This document shows, in pieces, positions 60,951-64,000 of a stretch of 64,000 bases of DNA (the first letter of the stretch is position 1; every line of letters begins with the position of its first letter). Position numbers and translations under genes: made by a program. The stretch covers positions 372,001 through 436,000 of the forward strand of contig JAHBTQ010000002.1 of NCBI GenBank assembly GCA_019638495.1. The letters are read 5' to 3'. This DNA comes from Taibaiella sp. (GTDB lineage Bacteria > Bacteroidota > Bacteroidia > Chitinophagales > Chitinophagaceae). The notes beneath the pieces are model-generated. The model was not told the origin of the DNA and made no database searches. It saw only the letters and a program-made list of their open reading frames with translations.

Positions 60951-61072
60951 TTTCCGCTACTTCCGGTTTCTTCCGGTTCTCCGGAAAACCGGAAACGGCT
61001 GTGATGCAATACAGGCAACATTTACAAGCGATCATTTCCGGTTTTCTGCTTCCGCTATTTACTTCCGGTTTT
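60951..61072. repeat. Cluster of TTCCGG motifs in two orientations
   Basis: Six TTCCGG or CCGGAA sites with CCGG cores at 60963, 60973, 60981, 60989, 61038 and 61065, plus TTCCGC at 60952 and 61050. The first four cores are spaced 10, 8 and 8 bp. Confidence 0.6.
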
Positions 61073-61125
61073 GTTAATGCAAAAATGTGTTTTTGTGGTA
61101 ATTTGTCTGTACCGCACTAAAGACC

Positions 61126-61186
61126 CCCATCCTGGTCCAAGGGTCTCCCTTGGTCCTCAAAATTGCAAGCATCGCGCTTGCGAGCA
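61126..61186. repeat. 61-bp hairpin-rich direct repeat, copy 1
   Basis: 53 of 61 bases identical to 62133-62193, in the same orientation. Contains two hairpins: CCAAGGG-TCT-CCCTTGG and GCAAGC-n5-GCTTGC. Confidence 0.8.
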
Positions 61187-61330
61187 TATGGTCGCCTTTT
61201 TTAATTATTGATACTGTCGATGAAGAAAGTAGAGGTGAAGACGTTGTCTGTCTGCGTTTGTTACCTTTTCTGATTTTCCGTTTTGTGGCCCCGCTACAAG
61301 CTTTGGCTCGAAATTTGTATAATTGTGCAT

Positions 61331-62080
61331 ATGCGGAATTTACGCTTAGTCTTGGTGGTTCTGGCATTTTTCTCATGCCACAAGAAAGAGAAAGAAGCCT
61401 TCCCGGGACTTACGGGCACGTGGATGGGAATAGGTCACACACAGGCTTCCGGAAGCATTACTCCGCCCGATGCATTTTGGCCTGTCGCGGTTCATGTTAT
61501 AGACAATAATACAATAGCTGTATTTCGTGATACGCTGCCGTATAACTCAGGCATATCAAATGATGACAGCGCAGTGTTTAAGATAGTCTCAAATTACAAT
61601 CCGGCCTTAAATTTTACCAGCCTTGTGTACAATAAAAGGAGGCGTGAAGTGCTATATATTTCGTCGGGCGGCTCGTCATCGGGATCTGGTAGCACCTACC
61701 TCTCGTCTGCAAAATATCATCCAAACCCGTTCGTAAAAAATATTCTAAAAAAGCTGTCCGGAACCCGGGCCTTTTCAGGAACGATACACGACTTAACTTT
61801 CTGGCCGCGACGTGACACAACATACGAAACGTCAGTAGACGTGACTTTCACCATAGTAAATGATAGTGTACTGGCATTTAATAGGTCGATATTGATACCT
61901 GGCGGGGACACGTTGCATTATAAGGCAACAGATAATTCTGCTAATACAGTAACATTCGAGACATTTCATCTGTCCGATGATGATATCACCACGGTGATGT
62001 ATAATACGACTACTGATGCAGTGACCATTAAAGAATGGCGTGGTCGTTTTCCTGGTAGAGTGGATGTGGACCTGAAGTAG
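61331..62080 (+). CDS. Lipoprotein, function unknown
   Basis: 249 residues from the ATG at 61331 (MRNLRLVLVVLAFFSC; lipobox FFSC). The mature part begins GLTGTWMGIGHTQASGSIT, a lipocalin-like opening with GTW. Later strands: FWPVAVHVIDNNTIAVFRD, EVLYISSGGSSSGSGSTYLS, SGTIHDLTFWPRR, YETSVDVTFTIVNDSVLAF and AVTIKEWRGRFPG. No known function. The gene is bracketed by the two 61-bp direct repeats, about 145 bp before its start and 52 bp after its end. Confidence 0.7.
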   Translation: MRNLRLVLVVLAFFSCHKKEKEAFPGLTGTWMGIGHTQASGSITPPDAFWPVAVHVIDNNTIAVFRDTLPYNSGISNDDSAVFKIVSNYNPALNFTSLVYNKRRREVLYISSGGSSSGSGSTYLSSAKYHPNPFVKNILKKLSGTRAFSGTIHDLTFWPRRDTTYETSVDVTFTIVNDSVLAFNRSILIPGGDTLHYKATDNSANTVTFETFHLSDDDITTVMYNTTTDAVTIKEWRGRFPGRVDVDLK

Positions 62081-62132
62081 GTGGTTGCAATTTCTTATCA
62101 GAATCGTTTTTCATTATTTATTTGAAGTGAGT

Positions 62133-62193
62133 CCCATCCAGGTCCAAGGGTCTCCCTTGGGCCTTAAATTAGCAAGCCTCACGCTTGCGAACA
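62133..62193. repeat. 61-bp hairpin-rich direct repeat, copy 2
   Basis: 53 of 61 bases match copy 1 at 61126-61186, with the same two hairpins (CCAAGGG/CCCTTGG and GCAAGC/GCTTGC). The copies are 1007 bp apart and flank one lipoprotein gene. Confidence 0.8.
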
Positions 62194-62369
62194 CTTACCG
62201 TTGTGAGGTCCACTAATCATGAATAGCTTTCCAACCCGTTTGCTGTCTCTATCCCAAAAGATATCAACAAATTCCCTCCACCTGCGCTCCCAATAATTAA
62301 CTCGTCCTACCTTTGTGCCGCAAAGAGCCCATTCCTTTTCGATATAATCTTAAATGTGGCCGCCCTCGT

Positions 62370-62472
62370 TAGAAGTCTTTAGCAACAAGCGTAGCAATTT
62401 TAGAAGCGATATAGCAACCTTCACGCAACTTTTAGCAATTTTTAGAAGCTCGTAGTAGCGTTTAGAAATTAA
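62370..62472. repeat. Degenerate tandem array with ~10.3-bp period (TAG-rich units)
   Basis: TAG trinucleotides begin at 62370, 62380, 62392, 62401, 62412, 62433, 62443, 62453 and 62463; a degenerate unit (CACGCAAC) fills the slot at about 62422. The typical unit is TAGCAAnTTT or TAGAAGCnnn. Average spacing (62463-62370)/9 is 10.3 bp, close to one DNA helical turn. Confidence 0.65.
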
Positions 62473-62614
62473 ATAAAAATTGCATAATCAATACTGGCTT
62501 GCATTTCAGTCGATCGAAACTTGCCCGCACCCCGAAAAAACGAGTTTAGGGTATCGTTTAGCATCGCTTCACAACGAATTGGATTTTGTTCCCCCGCGTT
62601 GGATCTGATTTGCC

Positions 62615-62648
62615 ATTTGGAATTTGGAATTTGGAATTTGGAATTTGG
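62615..62648. repeat. 7-bp tandem repeat (AATTTGG)n
   Basis: About 4.9 perfect copies of AATTTGG in a row, just before the 3' end of the hydrolase gene on the minus strand. Confidence 0.9.
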
Positions 62649-62684
62649 TCGGCCTCGGCCGATGGAATTTTTCAATCGTGGCTT

Positions 62685-63896
62685 TTATCTTTCCACGATC
62701 AGGCGTTTCGTCACCGGTGCACTACCGTCCCTCAGTGTGATCGTCAGGATGTACAGGCCCGGGCTCAGCGATTCGGTATGAAGCTTTTCGGTTTGACCGT
62801 TTGCTGCCTGTCGCAGCACTATGCGGCCTTGCAGGTCTGCTACCTCCAGCATGCTCATATCGGCTGTGGTAGTTATGGTTACGTCGCCCAAAGTAGGGTT
62901 AGGGTAGAGCGAGGCAGTTGCCGCTGCAAGGGTCTGCACCGACGATGTGCCGGAGCATACAAAGGTGTACAGGAATTCGGTAATCGTCGAGTCCACAGTC
63001 TTGAACATTACCGGGTCAGAATCCCATGGCACATGGCCGGCCCCGGGGAAAACAGTAGTTGAATGGAAGATGCCGGCAGCAGTCAGCGCCGGTTCCAAGG
63101 GCCCCATGCCACAAAGGCTAATGCTGCTGAGGCCACCCAGCGCCTTTGCGCACGTGTAGGGAACCACATTATCCAGGTCGCCCTGGAAGTTCACAGATGG
63201 CACATCACCTGTATTGATGAAGCTGGTCTTGTTAAGCGCACCGGCCATATCTATTATGGCGCGGTAATGTATGCCATAGGTAGCAGTGACCGGGTCGCTA
63301 CTGTTGCCATCAATGCCGCCATTGGCAGCGAATGCACTTGCCACATAGGGAGGGCATTCGGCCGAAGAGGTTATATAACCGAGGTGCATGTTCAGCACGG
63401 CGCCGGCAGAGTTGCCACCGGTATAAATGTTGTTGGTGTCTATCTTCCATGTATCGGTAGTGACAGCATCGCGCACAAAATACCTGATGGCAGCTTTTGC
63501 ATCGCTCACAGCCTTTATCACCGCATTGATAGAAAGTGACGAGTCAGGCGAAAGCATGGCGAGCATTGTAGTGAGGCGATAATCTATGGATGCAGTCACA
63601 TATCCCCTGCGTGCGAAACGCATACATAGCGAGTCTACCGTAGCATCATCACTACGGTTGCCCGATATAAAAGCCCCCTCATGTGCCAGGATTATCAGTG
63701 GCCTGTGCGCCATGGCATCGCCCACGGGTTGGTATATGTCCATCTTCAGGCTATAGGGAGAAGAATAGGTGACCGAGTCAACCGAAACAGATGCGAAAAT
63801 TTCATCGCGAAACCGTCCGCCGTCGCATTGTGCATGTGTGGTAAAGGTCTGCAAGGCAAGAGCGCAGTAACCTACGATACGTAAAACTTCTCTCAT
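62685..63896 (-). CDS. Secreted alpha/beta hydrolase (esterase-like) with T9SS sorting domain
   Basis: 403 residues from the ATG at 63896 (MREVLRIVGYCALALQTFTTHAQ signal peptide). The alpha/beta hydrolase fold: PLIILAHEGAFISGNRSD carries HEGAF where related lipases often have HGGGF, and the nucleophile elbow is IYTGGNSAGAVLN (GNSAG). Later HVPWDSD holds a probable catalytic His, and MGPLEPALTAAG precedes it. The last ~80 residues are a T9SS type A domain (SLYPNPTLGDVTIT to LSPGLYILTITLRDG, ending KRLIVER). Substrate unknown. Confidence 0.88.
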   Translation of the reverse strand: MREVLRIVGYCALALQTFTTHAQCDGGRFRDEIFASVSVDSVTYSSPYSLKMDIYQPVGDAMAHRPLIILAHEGAFISGNRSDDATVDSLCMRFARRGYVTASIDYRLTTMLAMLSPDSSLSINAVIKAVSDAKAAIRYFVRDAVTTDTWKIDTNNIYTGGNSAGAVLNMHLGYITSSAECPPYVASAFAANGGIDGNSSDPVTATYGIHYRAIIDMAGALNKTSFINTGDVPSVNFQGDLDNVVPYTCAKALGGLSSISLCGMGPLEPALTAAGIFHSTTVFPGAGHVPWDSDPVMFKTVDSTITEFLYTFVCSGTSSVQTLAAATASLYPNPTLGDVTITTTADMSMLEVADLQGRIVLRQAANGQTEKLHTESLSPGLYILTITLRDGSAPVTKRLIVER

Positions 63897-64000
63897 TGAT
63901 AAGTGGGTTTGATTTGTCCCTTTAAGCAATTGCAATCAATAGCTAAAACTGAAATATACAATTATGCGCCGGACAAAGCAAGTAGTTCGTCCGTTGCGGC

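Larger units (their letters stand above)
60599..61330. other. 732-bp non-coding stretch with repeats
   Basis: No convincing protein gene. It holds a 28-bp imperfect hairpin repeat at 60823 with a second nested hairpin to 60869, a cluster of TTCCGG motifs at 60951-61072 and the first copy of a 61-bp direct repeat at 61126-61186. Confidence 0.6.
62081..62684. other. 604-bp non-coding stretch with repeats
   Basis: No supported gene. It holds the second 61-bp repeat copy (62133-62193), a ladder of TAG units at 62370-62472, and a 7-bp tandem repeat at 62615-62648. Confidence 0.6.

Noticed and set aside
60951-61072. TTCCGG cluster as a CRISPR or phage attachment site
   Set aside because: Motif copies are short, irregular and in both orientations; no integrase or tRNA gene is near.
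62469-62675. 68-codon frame reading through the AATTTGG repeat
   Set aside because: The peptide (SKFQIPNSK type) comes from the 7-bp repeat itself; it has no start support.
1-64000. tRNA, rRNA or other structured RNA genes
   Set aside because: No cloverleaf, conserved TpsiC loop or rRNA segments were recognised by eye in the intergenic regions; a covariance search would be needed to exclude small RNAs.

Overview
The window comes from a Bacteroidota chromosome, most likely order Chitinophagales (Chitinophagaceae-like). The evidence is: several secreted proteins ending in type IX secretion (T9SS) sorting domains, lineage-typical families (DUF1573, DUF4142, CarboxypepD_reg-like, SUMF1-like, DUF4097-like, DUF1835), weak Shine-Dalgarno signals, and many starts preceded by the Bacteroidota -7 box TAnnTTTG. 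The genus is inference. No rRNA, tRNA, CRISPR array, transposase, integrase or phage gene was seen. Most of the window is ordinary chromosome, densely coded on both strands, with hairpin terminators between many convergent genes.

Layout. 1-5.3 kb: the 3' part of a giant Ig-like (Big_2) repeat adhesin and a convergent NHL-repeat protein, both T9SS cargo. 5.5-11.1 kb: a small-domain/cupin fusion, then a minus-strand run of a glycosyltransferase, TsaC/Sua5, CCA-adding enzyme, macrodomain protein and class III aminotransferase. 11.2-14.1 kb: three tandem DUF1573 proteins, a stand-alone paralogue of the fusion's N-terminal domain, and panB. 14.2-22.2 kb: envelope and membrane proteins, a TM2/DUF2752 overlapping pair, and a DinB/WYL-regulator/NTF2 cluster. 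22.3-31.8 kb: S41 protease, lipoproteins, thymidine kinase, FAD monooxygenase, a thymidine kinase remnant, Mrp ATPase, SUMF1-like protein. 31.9-43.4 kb: two polytopic membrane proteins, an ABC-F ATPase, a MocR regulator, pyrD, DUF4142. 43.5-54 kb: subtilase, RecQ, YggS, HolA, DUF1835, a second Ig-repeat T9SS protein. 54-60.6 kb: DUF58 protein, M28 peptidase, a Pro/Ala/Lys-rich protein with a Cys/His tail, rhomboid, TilS, TPR. 60.6-64 kb: a repeat-rich stretch around a lipoprotein gene, then a T9SS alpha/beta hydrolase.

How genes work together. tRNA maturation is represented three times (TsaC for t6A, CCA-adding enzyme, TilS for lysidine), with DNA repair/replication (RecQ, HolA) and nucleotide and cofactor supply (Tdk, PyrD, PanB). 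A second theme is export and envelope: six proteins end in a predicted T9SS C-terminal domain, and there are many lipoproteins.

Least explained signals: (i) a ladder of TAG-containing units repeating every ~10.3 bp at 62370-62472; (ii) two 61-bp hairpin-rich direct repeats flanking one lipoprotein gene; (iii) five genes whose TAnnTTTG box lies only 4-8 nt before the start codon, suggesting leaderless mRNAs; (iv) a thymidine kinase 5' remnant beside a monooxygenase gene; (v) an ABC-F protein in which only one of two ATP sites looks canonical; (vi) a cupin fused to a domain that also occurs alone 7 kb away. No complete new multi-gene system was identified with confidence.
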